From: Kordia sp. TARA_039_SRF
GTDB taxonomy: Bacteria; Bacteroidota; Bacteroidia; Flavobacteriales; Flavobacteriaceae
Direction: 5' to 3'
Assembly (NCBI GenBank): GCA_006383075.2
Contig: SMNH02000003.1
Span: forward strand, 488,496-552,495
DNA: 64,000 nucleotides
Every line of letters starts with the position of its first letter. The first letter of the stretch is position 1. This document shows, piece after piece, positions 26,237-35,962 of the stretch. The position numbers and the translations under genes are program-made. The notes under the pieces are model-generated. The model was given only the letters and a program-made list of their open reading frames with translations, was not told the DNA's origin and did no database searches.

Positions 26237-27826
26237 ATGAAAGCAATACAACATATAGGATTGAGTCTTTTTTTAGCGGGACTTGCCATTTTTACCATAC
26301 TTCCGTTCATTGGCTCGTATGAACTGAGCACTGAAAAACTAGATGAAATCGTTCAAAATAAAGGCATCAAAAGTGAGCTTTTTGTCAAAAATTTACAAGA
26401 ATCAACGGTTGGAAAAGAATTTTCAACGCCGTTTACATTTTCGTCAAATATTGTTTCAGCTATTGAAGATGCTAATGAAAAGCATGAAGCGAACCAAGAG
26501 TGGGATAAGAAGATTTGGGAAAAGAAACACAGCTTTTCGTATGCAATTGCCAAAGATATCGGCGCTGGTCCTGTACGCGAAAACAAAGGATTGTTTTGGT
26601 TTTTAACGTTCGGATTGGGAATTATTGGCGCGTTGCTATTTATTATTCCGCAACTCTATCTCAAACCGATTCCAGGCATTAAAAACAATGGTATTTGGCA
26701 TAGTGCAGCCACCAACAGAGGCTGGATTGGCTGGTTTGTTTTTTTGTTCCTTGTCGGATTTTACATTCTGCTCTATTTCTTTCCAGATTATATTGTGAAT
26801 TGGACGTACATCGTCGATCCGATTAGTCAGAGTATTAGCGGCAATATGGCGAGTCAGTGGTTTTTATACGGTTTTTTGTACTGTGTCGTGATGGTTGTGA
26901 TGGGAATTCGCATGTACATCAAATACCGTCATAACAAATATCAAATGTTGCGTACGACCTCTGTTTTGTTCTTTCAAATTGCGTTTGCGTTTTTGATTCC
27001 TGAAATTATGGTGAGTTTGGAAATGCCGTGGTACGATTTTAAAAATGCATTTCCGCTAGATTATGACTTTTTCTTTGAATGGAATTTGAAAACACTTGTC
27101 AATAGTGGCTTCATTGGAATTTTTATTCTCGTTTGGGGAACGGTTTTAACCATCGTCGTTGTTCCTGTGATGGTGTATTTTTTCGGAAAACGTTGGTATT
27201 GCTCGTGGGTTTGCGGCTGTGGCGGATTAGCAGAAACCTTGGGCGATCCGTATAGACATTTATCCGACAAATCGCTTCGTGCATGGCAAATAGAACGCTG
27301 GTTGATTCACGGTGTGTTGGTCTTTGCCATTTTGATGACAGGAATGACTTTGTATGCGTATTTTATGGAAGTAGATACTGTTTTCGGAATTAAAACACAA
27401 CTAGTAAAAGACACCTATGGATTTTTGATAGGTTCTATTTTTGCAGGAGTAATCGGAACCGGATTTTACCCAATTTTCGGAAACAGAGTTTGGTGTCGTT
27501 TCGGTTGTCCATTAGCTGCCTATTTGGGATTGGTACAACGTTTCAAATCAAAATTTAGAATTACAACCAACGGCGGACAATGTATTTCCTGCGGAAATTG
27601 TTCTACCTATTGCGAACAAGGAATTGACGTGAGAGCGTACGCGCAAAAAGGACAAAATATTGTGCGTTCTTCTTGTGTCGGTTGCGGAATTTGCAGTGCG
27701 GTATGTCCAAGAGGTGTTTTAAAACTAGAAAACGGTCCAGACGACGGTGCCACGCGTCACCAAGTTCCGGAAGTTATTTTAGGGAATGATGTGAATTTGT
27801 TTGAGATGTTGGAAGAGAATAAGTAA
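26237..27826 (+). CDS. NapH/CcoG-like 4Fe-4S polyferredoxin membrane protein
   Basis: 529 aa. An N-terminal membrane helix is followed by a periplasmic segment (about 35-105) and then about six more helices. Cysteine motifs are CSWVCGCGG near 325, WCRFGCPLAAYLG near 418, then two ferredoxin sites, CISCGNCSTYCEQG and CVGCGICSAVCPRG near 450-500. This is the NapH/RdxA/NosR-type redox layout. It lies directly downstream of the FAD oxidoreductase and probably receives its electrons. It is longer than NapH (about 290) and closer in size to NosR-like or CcoG proteins. Confidence 0.88.
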   Translation: MKAIQHIGLSLFLAGLAIFTILPFIGSYELSTEKLDEIVQNKGIKSELFVKNLQESTVGKEFSTPFTFSSNIVSAIEDANEKHEANQEWDKKIWEKKHSFSYAIAKDIGAGPVRENKGLFWFLTFGLGIIGALLFIIPQLYLKPIPGIKNNGIWHSAATNRGWIGWFVFLFLVGFYILLYFFPDYIVNWTYIVDPISQSISGNMASQWFLYGFLYCVVMVVMGIRMYIKYRHNKYQMLRTTSVLFFQIAFAFLIPEIMVSLEMPWYDFKNAFPLDYDFFFEWNLKTLVNSGFIGIFILVWGTVLTIVVVPVMVYFFGKRWYCSWVCGCGGLAETLGDPYRHLSDKSLRAWQIERWLIHGVLVFAILMTGMTLYAYFMEVDTVFGIKTQLVKDTYGFLIGSIFAGVIGTGFYPIFGNRVWCRFGCPLAAYLGLVQRFKSKFRITTNGGQCISCGNCSTYCEQGIDVRAYAQKGQNIVRSSCVGCGICSAVCPRGVLKLENGPDDGATRHQVPEVILGNDVNLFEMLEENK

Positions 27827-28131
27827 TGAGATATTAGCATGGAGTATTGAGATTGTATCAAAGACTACTTTGAGTTTTATATTTTAAATTTTATGTTGAA
27901 TGTTGAATTATAAATTTTGAATTATTCTTTGATAAAAATGGAAACGACTAAGACTTAACTAGTTTAAAAGAGATAAATTTACATTTACTAGCTGGTCTTA
28001 GCCGTTATCTTGGAAAAATACTGAAATTAGCCTTACATGCTTATTCTTGATTAAGCAATAATTATTTGTAAAATGCTATACAAAAGTTATTAGTGAAATT
28101 TATTTATTATCAGTTGTTTAATACAGTTCCT
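27827..28131. other. Gene-free spacer
   Basis: AT-rich spacer between the polyferredoxin gene and the GG-leader peptide gene. I see no gene, no clear terminator and no tRNA; only loose imperfect repeats around AAGACTTAACTAG/CTAGCTGGTCTTAG. Confidence 0.5.
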
Positions 28132-28371
28132 CTATTTTGTTTCTACAGTTGTAGTCTCACACGGGGCACAAATATATATCCAACTTGAAGGACAAGGGTC
28201 ACGATAGGAGCATTGTTCCGAAATACAACCTAAAGTACAACCAAAAGTACAATCTATGGAGGTACATAAGTAACTATAATCATGAGGCTCTCCTCCTCTA
28301 ATAGCGTTCCCATGCAATTGCGAAATTGATTTTTTGTTAAGCTTTAGTGCTTTTAAGTTCTTTTTCTTCAT
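28132..28371 (-). CDS. GG-leader natural-product precursor peptide B
   Basis: 79 aa. The leader LKALKLNKKSISQLHGNAIRGG is the family signature, ending GG near residue 27. The core of about 50 residues is cysteine-rich (eight Cys in CTSIDCTFGC, LGC, EQC, DPC, YIC, PC), far denser than peptides A and C in this window. This suggests disulfides or thioether rings. No modification enzyme or exporter gene is next to it. Leftward, monocistronic. Confidence 0.78.
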   Translation of the reverse strand: MKKKNLKALKLNKKSISQLHGNAIRGGEPHDYSYLCTSIDCTFGCTLGCISEQCSYRDPCPSSWIYICAPCETTTVETK

Positions 28372-28480
28372 GATATAAAATTTAGGAATTAATAACCACG
28401 TAAAGAAAGAAAATATTTACATTTTATCCTAAGGGGAAAATTCCCCTTTAACATTTTAGATAGTAGATTGTAGAAACAAA

Positions 28481-28508
28481 AAAATCCCAACACAACTGCT
28501 GGGATTTT
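28481..28508 (-). terminator. Terminator of tRNA-Leu
   Basis: A nine-pair stem AAAATCCCA / TGGGATTTT with a ten-base loop is followed on the minus strand by a T-run, 22 bases after the tRNA 3' end. Confidence 0.7.
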
Positions 28509-28530
28509 ACTTTTAGAAGAATTTTTCTAG

Positions 28531-28612
28531 TACTCGAGGTGGGAATCGAACCCACACTCCCGAAAGAACTGGATTTTGAATCCAGCGCGTCTACCAATTC
28601 CGCCACTCGAGC
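28531..28612 (-). tRNA. tRNA-Leu (CAA)
   Basis: A complete 82-nt tRNA with long variable arm. Acceptor GCTCGAG/CTCGAGT, anticodon stem CTGGA/TCCAG and loop TTCAAAA with anticodon CAA, U at position 33, T arm GTGGG/CCCAC with loop TTCGATT. Discriminator A, no encoded CCA. It serves as the in-window reference for a normal tRNA gene against the two C33 tRNA-like genes at the left end. Confidence 0.95.
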
Positions 28613-28645
28613 ATTTTTTCCTTGGTAATTGTTTCAAAAGGAGTG

Positions 28646-28653
28646 CAAATTTA
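28646..28653 (-). promoter_or_regulatory. -7 box of tRNA-Leu
   Basis: The minus strand reads TAAATTTG, an exact TAnnTTTG match, placing transcription start a few bases from the tRNA 5' end at 28612 plus a short leader. Confidence 0.5.
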
Positions 28654-28716
28654 GAAAATATTTTTAATTCTCCACTAAAAAAAGAAATAAAAGCTTTTAG
28701 AGTTGTATAAAATTTC

Positions 28717-28724
28717 TAAATTTG
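28717..28724 (+). promoter_or_regulatory. -7 box of prs
   Basis: TAAATTTG is an exact TAnnTTTG match 52 bases before the prs start codon, with a TTTTAG about 17 bases upstream as a weak -33 element. Confidence 0.5.
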
Positions 28725-28776
28725 CACCTCATTTAACACAACACAACAATTAACTAACTACTAAACAGATTTTTAA

Positions 28777-29718
28777 ATGGCCTACACTGTTCCAGAACCA
28801 AAGATTTTTGCCTGTACACAAAGTGAAGAACTCGCAAGAAAAATTGCAAAAGAATATGGTACAGAGTTAGGTAAAGTTACGTTCTCAACCTATAGTGATG
28901 GCGAATTTCAACCTTCGTTTGAAGAATCAGTTCGCGGTGCTAGAGTGTTTATCATAGGATCTACGTTTCCAAACTCAGATCATTTGATGCAAATGTTATT
29001 AATGTTAGATGCAGCTAAAAGAGCTTCTGCACGTCATATTACAGCTGTGCTTCCATATTTCGGTTGGGCGCGACAAGACCGTAAAGACAAGCCAAGAGTT
29101 CCAATCGGTGCAAAGTTGATAGCAAAAATGCTAGAAATAGCAGGTGCCACGCGAATTATTACGATGGACTTGCATGCAGACCAAATTCAAGGGTTCTTTG
29201 AAAAACCTGTAGATCATTTGTTTGCGTCTACCGTATTTTTGCCATACTTGCGAAAGTTAAACTTAGACAAGCTTACCATCGCTTCTCCAGATATGGGAGG
29301 TTCAAAAAGAGCGTATGCCTATTCTAAGTTTTTAGAAAGCGACGTTGTTATCTGTTACAAACAACGTAAAAAAGCCAACGTCATTTCACATATGGAATTG
29401 ATTGGTGACGTAACAGGAAAAAACGTGGTTTTAGTAGATGATATGGTCGATACTGCCGGAACATTGACAAAAGCTGCAGAAGTCATGATAGAACGAGGAG
29501 CGTTATCTGTACGAGCAATCTGTACACACCCTATTTTATCAGGACAAGCGTATGAGCGAATAGAAAATTCTAAATTAGAAGAATTAATCGTAACAGATTC
29601 TATTCCTTTACGCCAAGAATCGAAAAAGATTAAAGTGGTAAGCTGTGCCAACTTATTTGCAGATGTAATGCAACGTGTACAAACTAACACTTCAATCAGT
29701 TCAAAGTTTTTAATGTAA
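28777..29718 (+). CDS. prs: Ribose-phosphate pyrophosphokinase (PRPP synthetase)
   Basis: 313 aa, full-length class I PRPP synthetase: ribose-5-phosphate plus ATP to PRPP and AMP, feeding nucleotide, His and Trp synthesis. Landmarks: FACTQSEELARKIA, YSDGEFQPSFEESVRG (N-terminal half), MDLHADQIQGFF (metal and ATP site), and VVLVDDMVDTAGTLTKAAE, the PRPP-binding loop. It lies 25 bases before rplY on the same strand, and the two probably share a transcript ending at 30396. Function is well conserved and secure. Confidence 0.97.
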   Translation: MAYTVPEPKIFACTQSEELARKIAKEYGTELGKVTFSTYSDGEFQPSFEESVRGARVFIIGSTFPNSDHLMQMLLMLDAAKRASARHITAVLPYFGWARQDRKDKPRVPIGAKLIAKMLEIAGATRIITMDLHADQIQGFFEKPVDHLFASTVFLPYLRKLNLDKLTIASPDMGGSKRAYAYSKFLESDVVICYKQRKKANVISHMELIGDVTGKNVVLVDDMVDTAGTLTKAAEVMIERGALSVRAICTHPILSGQAYERIENSKLEELIVTDSIPLRQESKKIKVVSCANLFADVMQRVQTNTSISSKFLM

Positions 29719-29743
29719 TTAAAATTAAATATAAACATTCAAA

Positions 29744-30346
29744 ATGAAATCAATTACAATTAACGGATCTCAAAGAGAAAGCGTGGGTAAAGTAGCAACA
29801 AAAGCCTTACGTAATGCTGGAAAGGTTCCTTGCGTATTATACGGAGGAGATAACCCATTACACTTTTCAGCAGAAGAATTAGCATTTTCTAAATTAGTGT
29901 ATACTCCAAATGCGCACACTGTTGTGATTGCATTAGAAGACGGTACAACACACGATGCTATTTTACAGGATATTCAATTTCACCCTGTATCTGACAAAAT
30001 TTTACACATCGACTTCTACCGTTTATTCGACGACAAAGAAGTAACGATGGACATTCCTGTTTCTATCACAGGAAAAGCGCCTGGTGTAATGGCTGGTGGA
30101 GTGTTACGTTTAAACAAACGTAAATTAAAAGTAAAAGCATTGCCAAAACACTTACCTGACTTTATCGAGGCTGATATTTCAGAATTGGAAATTGGAAACA
30201 AATTATACGTTACAGCATTACAAAACGATAACTACAAATTGTTACACTCAGATAACACTGTAGTTTGTCAAGTAAGAGTTTCACGTGCTGCAATGAAAGC
30301 TGCTCAAGATGCTGCAAAAGCAGAAAAAGAAGCTGAAAAGAAATAA
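29744..30346 (+). CDS. rplY: 50S ribosomal protein L25 / Ctc
   Basis: 200 aa, the long Ctc form. The N-terminal 5S rRNA-binding L25 domain (about 1-92: [32 protein letters not shown]) is followed by the TL5 beta-barrel domain (about 100-180). The C-terminus is an Ala/Lys/Glu-rich tail ([19 protein letters not shown]). It lies between prs and pth, a conserved bacterial order. A strong terminator follows 20 bases after the stop. Confidence 0.96.
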   Translation: MKSITINGSQRESVGKVATKALRNAGKVPCVLYGGDNPLHFSAEELAFSKLVYTPNAHTVVIALEDGTTHDAILQDIQFHPVSDKILHIDFYRLFDDKEVTMDIPVSITGKAPGVMAGGVLRLNKRKLKVKALPKHLPDFIEADISELEIGNKLYVTALQNDNYKLLHSDNTVVCQVRVSRAAMKAAQDAAKAEKEAEKK

Positions 30347-30365
30347 TTTTGCACTTACAATCTAC

Positions 30366-30396
30366 AAAAAAGCATTCCATGTCGGAATGCTTTTTT
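30366..30396 (+). terminator. Terminator of prs-rplY
   Basis: A perfect seven-pair stem GCATTCC / GGAATGC, flanked by A6 and T6, with five-base loop. It separates rplY from pth and shows that pth cannot use a start upstream of about 30400. Confidence 0.88.
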
Positions 30397-30419
30397 ATTT
30401 TTACACAAATTTTCACAAC

Positions 30420-31061
30420 ATGCTTCATTTTTTTAAAGAGATATTAGGCTTATCTCCAACTAAAACAGCATTGACTATTGAAGAAAAGGATCCTATGAAA
30501 AAATTTCTTATTGTTGGTTTAGGCAATATTGGTAGCGAATATGAAAACACACGACATAATATCGGATTCAAAATAGTAGATCATTTCGCAAAGAAAGAAG
30601 AACTAACGTTTACAACAGACAAATTAGGCGATGTAGCTACGTATCGTTTCAAAGGACGTACGTTTATATTTTTAAAACCTAGCACGTACATGAACCTCAG
30701 CGGAAAAGCCGTTCGCTATTGGATGACAAAAGAGAAAATTCCTGTCGAAAATATTTTAATTATTACAGATGATTTGAATTTGGAGTTTGGAACGATTCGC
30801 GTGAAAACGAAAGGAAGCGACGGTGGACACAACGGACTTAAAAGTATACAAGCCTTACTAAACACGACAAAATATCCTCGTTTTCGCTTTGGAATCAGTG
30901 CTGATTTTGGGAAAGGCAGACAAGTAAATTACGTTTTAGGCGAATGGACTTCAGAAGAAAGCGACAAACTGCCAGAACGCTTAGAAAAAAGCGCAGAAGT
31001 CATCAAATCCTTCGGAACAGCTGGCATTTCCAACACCATGAATGCGTTTAACGGGAAATAG
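30420..31061 (+). CDS. pth: Peptidyl-tRNA hydrolase
   Basis: 213 aa from the first ATG after the terminator; ATG at 30495 (188 aa, starting MKKFLIVGLGNIG) gives the usual family length and has AAGGA six bases before it. The extra 25 residues (MLHFFKEILGLSP...) resemble short N-terminal extensions in flavobacterial Pth proteins, so I keep the longer form with doubt. Catalytic landmarks: GNIGSEYENTRHNIGF with the Asn and His, FLKPSTYMNLSG, DDLNLEFG, and GSDGGHNGLKSI. It recycles peptidyl-tRNA dropped by ribosomes. Gene identity is secure. Confidence 0.95.
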   Translation: MLHFFKEILGLSPTKTALTIEEKDPMKKFLIVGLGNIGSEYENTRHNIGFKIVDHFAKKEELTFTTDKLGDVATYRFKGRTFIFLKPSTYMNLSGKAVRYWMTKEKIPVENILIITDDLNLEFGTIRVKTKGSDGGHNGLKSIQALLNTTKYPRFRFGISADFGKGRQVNYVLGEWTSEESDKLPERLEKSAEVIKSFGTAGISNTMNAFNGK

Positions 31062-31087
31062 AAAGGTCATTTTATATAAATAACAAC

Positions 31088-31273
31088 AGTGGTTTTATCT
31101 TTTCCGCAGTGTAGCAGGGATTTTTCGTTAAAAATTTCTGAAACCTTGGAAGAAATTTAGAAAAATTCATGCGGTTTTGTTTTTCTCCCTAAAGAGAAAA
31201 GCAAAAACACCTCTGGAAAAGTGCCCTTTCTTTTGTTTCTTTTCTTTGGGCAAGCAAAGAAAACGAAAGTAAG
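31088..31273. repeat. Long dispersed repeat, copy 1
   Basis: About 186 bases, beginning AGTGGTTTTATCTTTTCCGC and ending CGAAAGTAAG, that return as the reverse complement at 45261-45443 with roughly 95% identity by eye. No open frame. It occupies most of the spacer after pth. Confidence 0.8.
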
Positions 31274-31422
31274 AAACTATATTTTAAACAAAAAAACCAA
31301 ATTTAAATATGGAGAAACTTTTTTATTTGAATAGAACTTGCACCTAATTGACTATGAATAGAAAAGTTTAAAAAAGTCCTTTAAAACTAGCTTAACATCT
31401 TCCCAAAACATCATAAAAATAA

Positions 31423-31450
31423 AAAAGAGAGACGTAATAGCCTCTCTTTT
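31423..31450 (-). terminator. Terminator of the metalloprotease gene
   Basis: The minus strand shows AAAAGAGAG / CTCTCTTTT with an eleven-base loop followed by T-rich sequence, 32 bases after the stop codon. Confidence 0.7.
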
Positions 31451-31481
31451 GTATTTAGTTTAGTTAGGTGTTGCTTTTTGA

Positions 31482-34400
31482 TTATTTTACAATCAGTTTC
31501 TTTACAGTCACACGTTCTCCATCGTTTACACGAACCATATACATGCCTGCTTGTACGGAGCCAATATTTACTTCCTCTGTAAAGTTTGACGTATTGTTGT
31601 ATTTGTTAGAAAAAATTGCGCGTCCGCGAATATCAAAAACATCAATTGTAACATCATCTGAAGAAGCAGACGTAAATTTCACGATAAACTTCCCGCGTGT
31701 CGGATTTGGCCAAATAGCAAAATCTTCCAATTCATTTTCTGCCGTTGACAAGGTGTTTTCAACATTAATTCTATAATCTTCTACTTCTGCATCTGCTCCA
31801 TTTTCACAAGAAGTTGGCGATACATTATATTTAGTAGAAACTCGCATCGTCGTCGAACCTGTTGCCGCTGTACTTGGCACAAGAATCATCATCCCAGAAT
31901 TCGAAGTTGCTCCATCAGCAACATTGTTTGCCGAACCTAAATCATATTCCTCTCCAGGATCGTCAAAACTACAGTTCTGATTCCAATCAATCCAAACAAG
32001 TGTACGCGTAGTATAATTTCCGTCTGTATTTGCGTTTACTGTAATTGGATATGACGATTCCTTTGTTACAGTAGCAATATCCGTCGCGGTATAATCACTA
32101 TATCCACTAGGTTTTGCTGAAACTCTATTGATACTTTCAAAACTTACCAATGTCGTACTAGTTAAGAAACTTGTATTGGCTACCGAAGCACAAACCGCGC
32201 ATGATTGTGTGGTGAATGAATATGTACTTGAATATGCAGTAGAAGCACATTCGTTAGAAATTCCAACTCTCCAATAATACGTGGTAGATTGTGCCAATGA
32301 AGATGGCGTGTAATTTGCGCTGGCTACAGTTGCCGACTCTACAATACTTGAAAATCCAGGATCGGTAGCAATTTCTATAAGATATCCGTCTGTCAAACTA
32401 TTTGTTGACCAATCAAATGTTGAATTTACAGGAAGATTCGTAGCGTTGTTAGAAGGTGTAACCAAAGTTACTGGCGTTAAACTACTTGGGAATACACTCA
32501 AGAGTAAATCTGCCGAACGCGTGGTCGCTCCCGAAGTTCCATCTGCAGAAAACAAATACGTATTTGGCGTTACTCCTGCTGTTCCTGAAATTGTCAATGT
32601 TACTGGCGTTCCATCTACAGAAGCACTTGTCGGATTGAATGTTGCCGTTGCTCCAGAAGGCAATCCAGACGTTGAAAATGTAGTCGTTCCACTAAATCCG
32701 TTAAAAGCATTGTATGTAAAGTTGTATACAGCATTTGCTGGTTGACAAGCCGTTTCGTCATTATCTGCAAAAACCAAAGCAAAATCTGGCTCAACTAAGG
32801 TAAAATTGCTAGAATTCATCGCAAAGAAAATATTTCCTGCCCCTTCTACAATAACTCTTGCTTGTGATGTTGCTGGCGTTACTGGAATTGTTACTTGTTG
32901 CGAACCATCATTAGGAACGTTGGTTGCTAACGTATACGGGAAAGTTGCTCCGCCATCTACCGATAATAAAATATTTACGTTCGTAGTATTTACAGGCGCA
33001 ATGTTGGTATTTGCTACGTTCCAAGTTACGGTTTGCGTTGTTCCCATTTCCCAACTTACGTTAGATGTTTGCGACGTTACCGTAAAAGGTCCTGCCGCCG
33101 TTGTTACTTGAATAGACATGGTATCATAACTTGTTTGTCCGCCAAGTCCAGTCGCTGTTGGTTCTCTATCTCTAACTGTTAATGCCCAATTCATTGTTCT
33201 ATCTACAGTTGCTACAGTTTCCCATGCACTATTAATCGTTGGATTTGTCTGTGTTAAATTTCCAGAAGCAACTCTGCTCAATTTTGGAATGTATCTATTT
33301 GGAGAAGTTGTTGGTGACAACGAACGGTTCATAGAACCATTGGAAACAGTTGGTCCAAAAGATGAATTTGTTACCTGTCCGCTATCAGTTTGTTCCCAGC
33401 AATAGGTCAGTGTATCACCACTGTCAGGATCGGTTGCACTTCCTCGTAATACATATGCAGTTCCTTGCGGAATTACATGATTGCTTCCTGCATCAGCACT
33501 CGGTGGATTATTTGCAATTACTGGCGAACCATTTGCTTGCCAACAAGTACGTGTTACCAAATTATCCAATACTTGTCGAATACTGTGATAGTGAAAATAC
33601 GGATCACTATTTTGCTGTACGTTGTTTGCTCCTGTAATTCCTGCATACGCCATTACTGTCGATCCACTTCCTGGCTCAGAGTTTACTCCTGTTCCTTCTG
33701 TATTAAACGCCCATGTATGATTGGCTCCCATTTGGTGACCAATTTCGTGCGCTACATAATCCACATCAAACGTATCTCCTTCTGGAATTGCATCTGCTGG
33801 AGACGTATAGGCACTTCCTTTGTTTCTATCATTAGTAGAAGCAGTATCGTCTACACATACACAACCGATACATCCTGCATTTCCACCACCACCAGAAGCA
33901 CCAAATAAGTGTCCAATGTCATACGCTGCATTTCCAATAGAGCCTGTTAAGTAGTTTTGAAGCTCCAAGTTCCAAGCGCCACCTGCTCCTGAACTTGCAG
34001 GAGAATACGGATCCGAATTTGCGTTGGTAAATACAATAGTATCATTATTCGCAATCACTTCAAACGTAACCGCCATATCCACTTCAAAAATAGCATTCAC
34101 TCTAGTCATGGTTGCGTTGATAGCTGCCATGGCATCTGCAACAGTACCACCGTGATATTGCGTATATTCTCCTGTTACAGAAATCGCAATTCGGAACGTA
34201 CGCAATATTTGATCGTTTGCATCTTCTAACTGCACGTTTGAATCATCTGTCAATCTTGACTGTACTTCATCGATAGTAGTACAATTAAATTCACTTACGC
34301 TGCTAGTGCGTGCATCTCTTGTGTACACTACATAATTTGTGATATCGCTTCCCGCAGGCTGCATAAATACCGTTGGTCTGTTAGGATACGAAATCATGGT

Positions 34401-34805
34401 TTGAACACCCTTGTGTGAAATACTCAAACGAACTTCTGCACCATAATTTTCTTGACTAAACCCTACATACGATTTAATATCAGGAAACTTCGCTGCCAAT
34501 TCAGGCGCAAAGACAGAAGCTTCATACATTTTAAATGTTTCCAATTTTCCATCAATACCTGGAATTTGCAATACGGTATTTGAATTGAAAGTCGTTCCAC
34601 GGAAAGGAGCACTATTCAACTGTTGCTTGAAACTTTCCAGATTCAACTCAAAATAATTAACCTTTTGCTCTGATAAGTTTAATTTTGATACAGATTCAGT
34701 ATCGGTTACGGTTTGTAGCTTTTTCCAATCGTTGTTTTGTGCGAACCCAACGGAGGAAATCAAAAAGATAAACGCTAGCAAACCGAAGCGTAATTTTTGC
34801 TTCAT
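31482..34805 (-). CDS. Secreted reprolysin-like zinc metalloprotease, T9SS
   Basis: 1107 aa. Signal peptide at residues 1-22. A propeptide-like region follows, then the catalytic domain with HEIGHQMGANHTW near 352-364, the HExxHxxGxxH zinc site of metzincins. After about residue 420 come Ig/FnIII-like repeats (DADSGDT, VSWEMGTTQTVTWNVANTN), a GEVED-type domain, and a C-terminal type IX sorting domain (FAIWPNPTRGKF ... VRVNDGERVTVKKLIVK). It would be secreted through PorSS and attached to or released from the surface. Monocistronic with its own terminator. Confidence 0.93.
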   Translation of the reverse strand: MKQKLRFGLLAFIFLISSVGFAQNNDWKKLQTVTDTESVSKLNLSEQKVNYFELNLESFKQQLNSAPFRGTTFNSNTVLQIPGIDGKLETFKMYEASVFAPELAAKFPDIKSYVGFSQENYGAEVRLSISHKGVQTMISYPNRPTVFMQPAGSDITNYVVYTRDARTSSVSEFNCTTIDEVQSRLTDDSNVQLEDANDQILRTFRIAISVTGEYTQYHGGTVADAMAAINATMTRVNAIFEVDMAVTFEVIANNDTIVFTNANSDPYSPASSGAGGAWNLELQNYLTGSIGNAAYDIGHLFGASGGGGNAGCIGCVCVDDTASTNDRNKGSAYTSPADAIPEGDTFDVDYVAHEIGHQMGANHTWAFNTEGTGVNSEPGSGSTVMAYAGITGANNVQQNSDPYFHYHSIRQVLDNLVTRTCWQANGSPVIANNPPSADAGSNHVIPQGTAYVLRGSATDPDSGDTLTYCWEQTDSGQVTNSSFGPTVSNGSMNRSLSPTTSPNRYIPKLSRVASGNLTQTNPTINSAWETVATVDRTMNWALTVRDREPTATGLGGQTSYDTMSIQVTTAAGPFTVTSQTSNVSWEMGTTQTVTWNVANTNIAPVNTTNVNILLSVDGGATFPYTLATNVPNDGSQQVTIPVTPATSQARVIVEGAGNIFFAMNSSNFTLVEPDFALVFADNDETACQPANAVYNFTYNAFNGFSGTTTFSTSGLPSGATATFNPTSASVDGTPVTLTISGTAGVTPNTYLFSADGTSGATTRSADLLLSVFPSSLTPVTLVTPSNNATNLPVNSTFDWSTNSLTDGYLIEIATDPGFSSIVESATVASANYTPSSLAQSTTYYWRVGISNECASTAYSSTYSFTTQSCAVCASVANTSFLTSTTLVSFESINRVSAKPSGYSDYTATDIATVTKESSYPITVNANTDGNYTTRTLVWIDWNQNCSFDDPGEEYDLGSANNVADGATSNSGMMILVPSTAATGSTTMRVSTKYNVSPTSCENGADAEVEDYRINVENTLSTAENELEDFAIWPNPTRGKFIVKFTSASSDDVTIDVFDIRGRAIFSNKYNNTSNFTEEVNIGSVQAGMYMVRVNDGERVTVKKLIVK

Positions 34806-35005
34806 AGCTATTTATTTAAGATTAGGGGTTTTTGTTAGAATTGTCCAAAAATCATTATTTTTCAATTAGGAACATAAATTTCCTGCTATTTTTCGACGAA
34901 TAAACCAAAAATAAGCGACGAAGGAATTATTTTTATCTGTGAATGCACTTTTAGCTAAAAAAGAAGATTACAATCAGATTATTTATTTTTTGCAAAAGAA
35001 TTAAA

Positions 35006-35013
35006 TAGCTTTG
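35006..35013 (+). promoter_or_regulatory. -7 box of ribF
   Basis: TAGCTTTG matches TAnnTTTG exactly, 17 bases before the GTG start codon at 35030. Confidence 0.5.
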
Positions 35014-35029
35014 TAAAAAAGACAGCCTA

Positions 35030-35962
35030 GTGAATACCATAGATTTTTTTGATGCATACAAAGCTGAAAGTCCATCCGCCATTACCATTGGCACTTTTGA
35101 TGGCGTGCATGTAGGACATAAAAAGATTATTAAAAATCTTATTGAAAAATCGGAAGGCTTAAATACGATGCTGCTCACTTTTTTTCCGCATCCGCGAATG
35201 GTATTGCAGCAAGATAGCAATATCAAACTCATCAACACGATTGACGAACGCGTAGAACTTTTAGAAGCTACGGGACTCGATACGCTGATTATTTATCCGT
35301 TTAACAGAGAGTTTTCACGATTGAAAGCACGCGATTTTGTCCGCGATTTCCTCATTGATCATTTAAACCTAAAAAAAATCATCATTGGATACGATCATCG
35401 TTTTGGTAGAAACCGAACGGCAAACATTGATGATTTGCGCGAGTTTGGACAAGCATTCGATTTTAAAGTAGAAGAAATCAAAGCCAAGGAAATTGACGAT
35501 ATTACCATCAGTTCTACCAAAATTAGAAAAGCACTAAGCGAAGGCGATATCACCACAGCAAATACCTATCTTGGGTATGAATTTATGCTGACAGGAACCG
35601 TGATTACAGGGAAAGGATTGGGAAATACGATTGACTTTCCAACAGCAAACATTCACATCAAAGAAACCTACAAACTCATCCCGAAACAAGGTGTGTATTT
35701 TGTAAAAAGTGTATTGGATGGAGAAACGGTGTTTGGCATGATGAATATTGGCACCAATCCTACCGTAAAAGGCACCAACCAATCGATTGAAGTGCATTTC
35801 TTTAATTTCAATCAAGATATTTATGATAAAAAAATTCAAATCCGATTGATAAAACGCTTACGTGACGAACGTAAATTTGGCTCGCTAGACGCCTTAAAAG
35901 CACAATTAGAAAAAGATAAACAAACTTCCGAAGCACTAATTCAAAACTATCATGCTCACTAA
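35030..35962 (+). CDS. ribF: Bifunctional riboflavin kinase / FAD synthetase
   Basis: 310 aa with a GTG start. The N-terminal FMN adenylyltransferase domain (1-185) has TIGTFDGVHVGHKKII and SSTKIRKAL. The C-terminal flavokinase domain (about 190-305) has GKGLGNTIDFPTANI, MMNIGTNPTVKGTNQSIEVHF. It converts riboflavin to FMN and FAD. The end overlaps the HTTM gene by 11 bases, suggesting translational coupling with a membrane protein, a recurrent pair in Flavobacteriaceae. Confidence 0.96.
   Translation: MNTIDFFDAYKAESPSAITIGTFDGVHVGHKKIIKNLIEKSEGLNTMLLTFFPHPRMVLQQDSNIKLINTIDERVELLEATGLDTLIIYPFNREFSRLKARDFVRDFLIDHLNLKKIIIGYDHRFGRNRTANIDDLREFGQAFDFKVEEIKAKEIDDITISSTKIRKALSEGDITTANTYLGYEFMLTGTVITGKGLGNTIDFPTANIHIKETYKLIPKQGVYFVKSVLDGETVFGMMNIGTNPTVKGTNQSIEVHFFNFNQDIYDKKIQIRLIKRLRDERKFGSLDALKAQLEKDKQTSEALIQNYHAH

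Noticed and set aside
30309-30419. Start of pth upstream of the rplY terminator
   Set aside because: It overlaps the end of rplY and the perfect terminator hairpin at 30366-30396.
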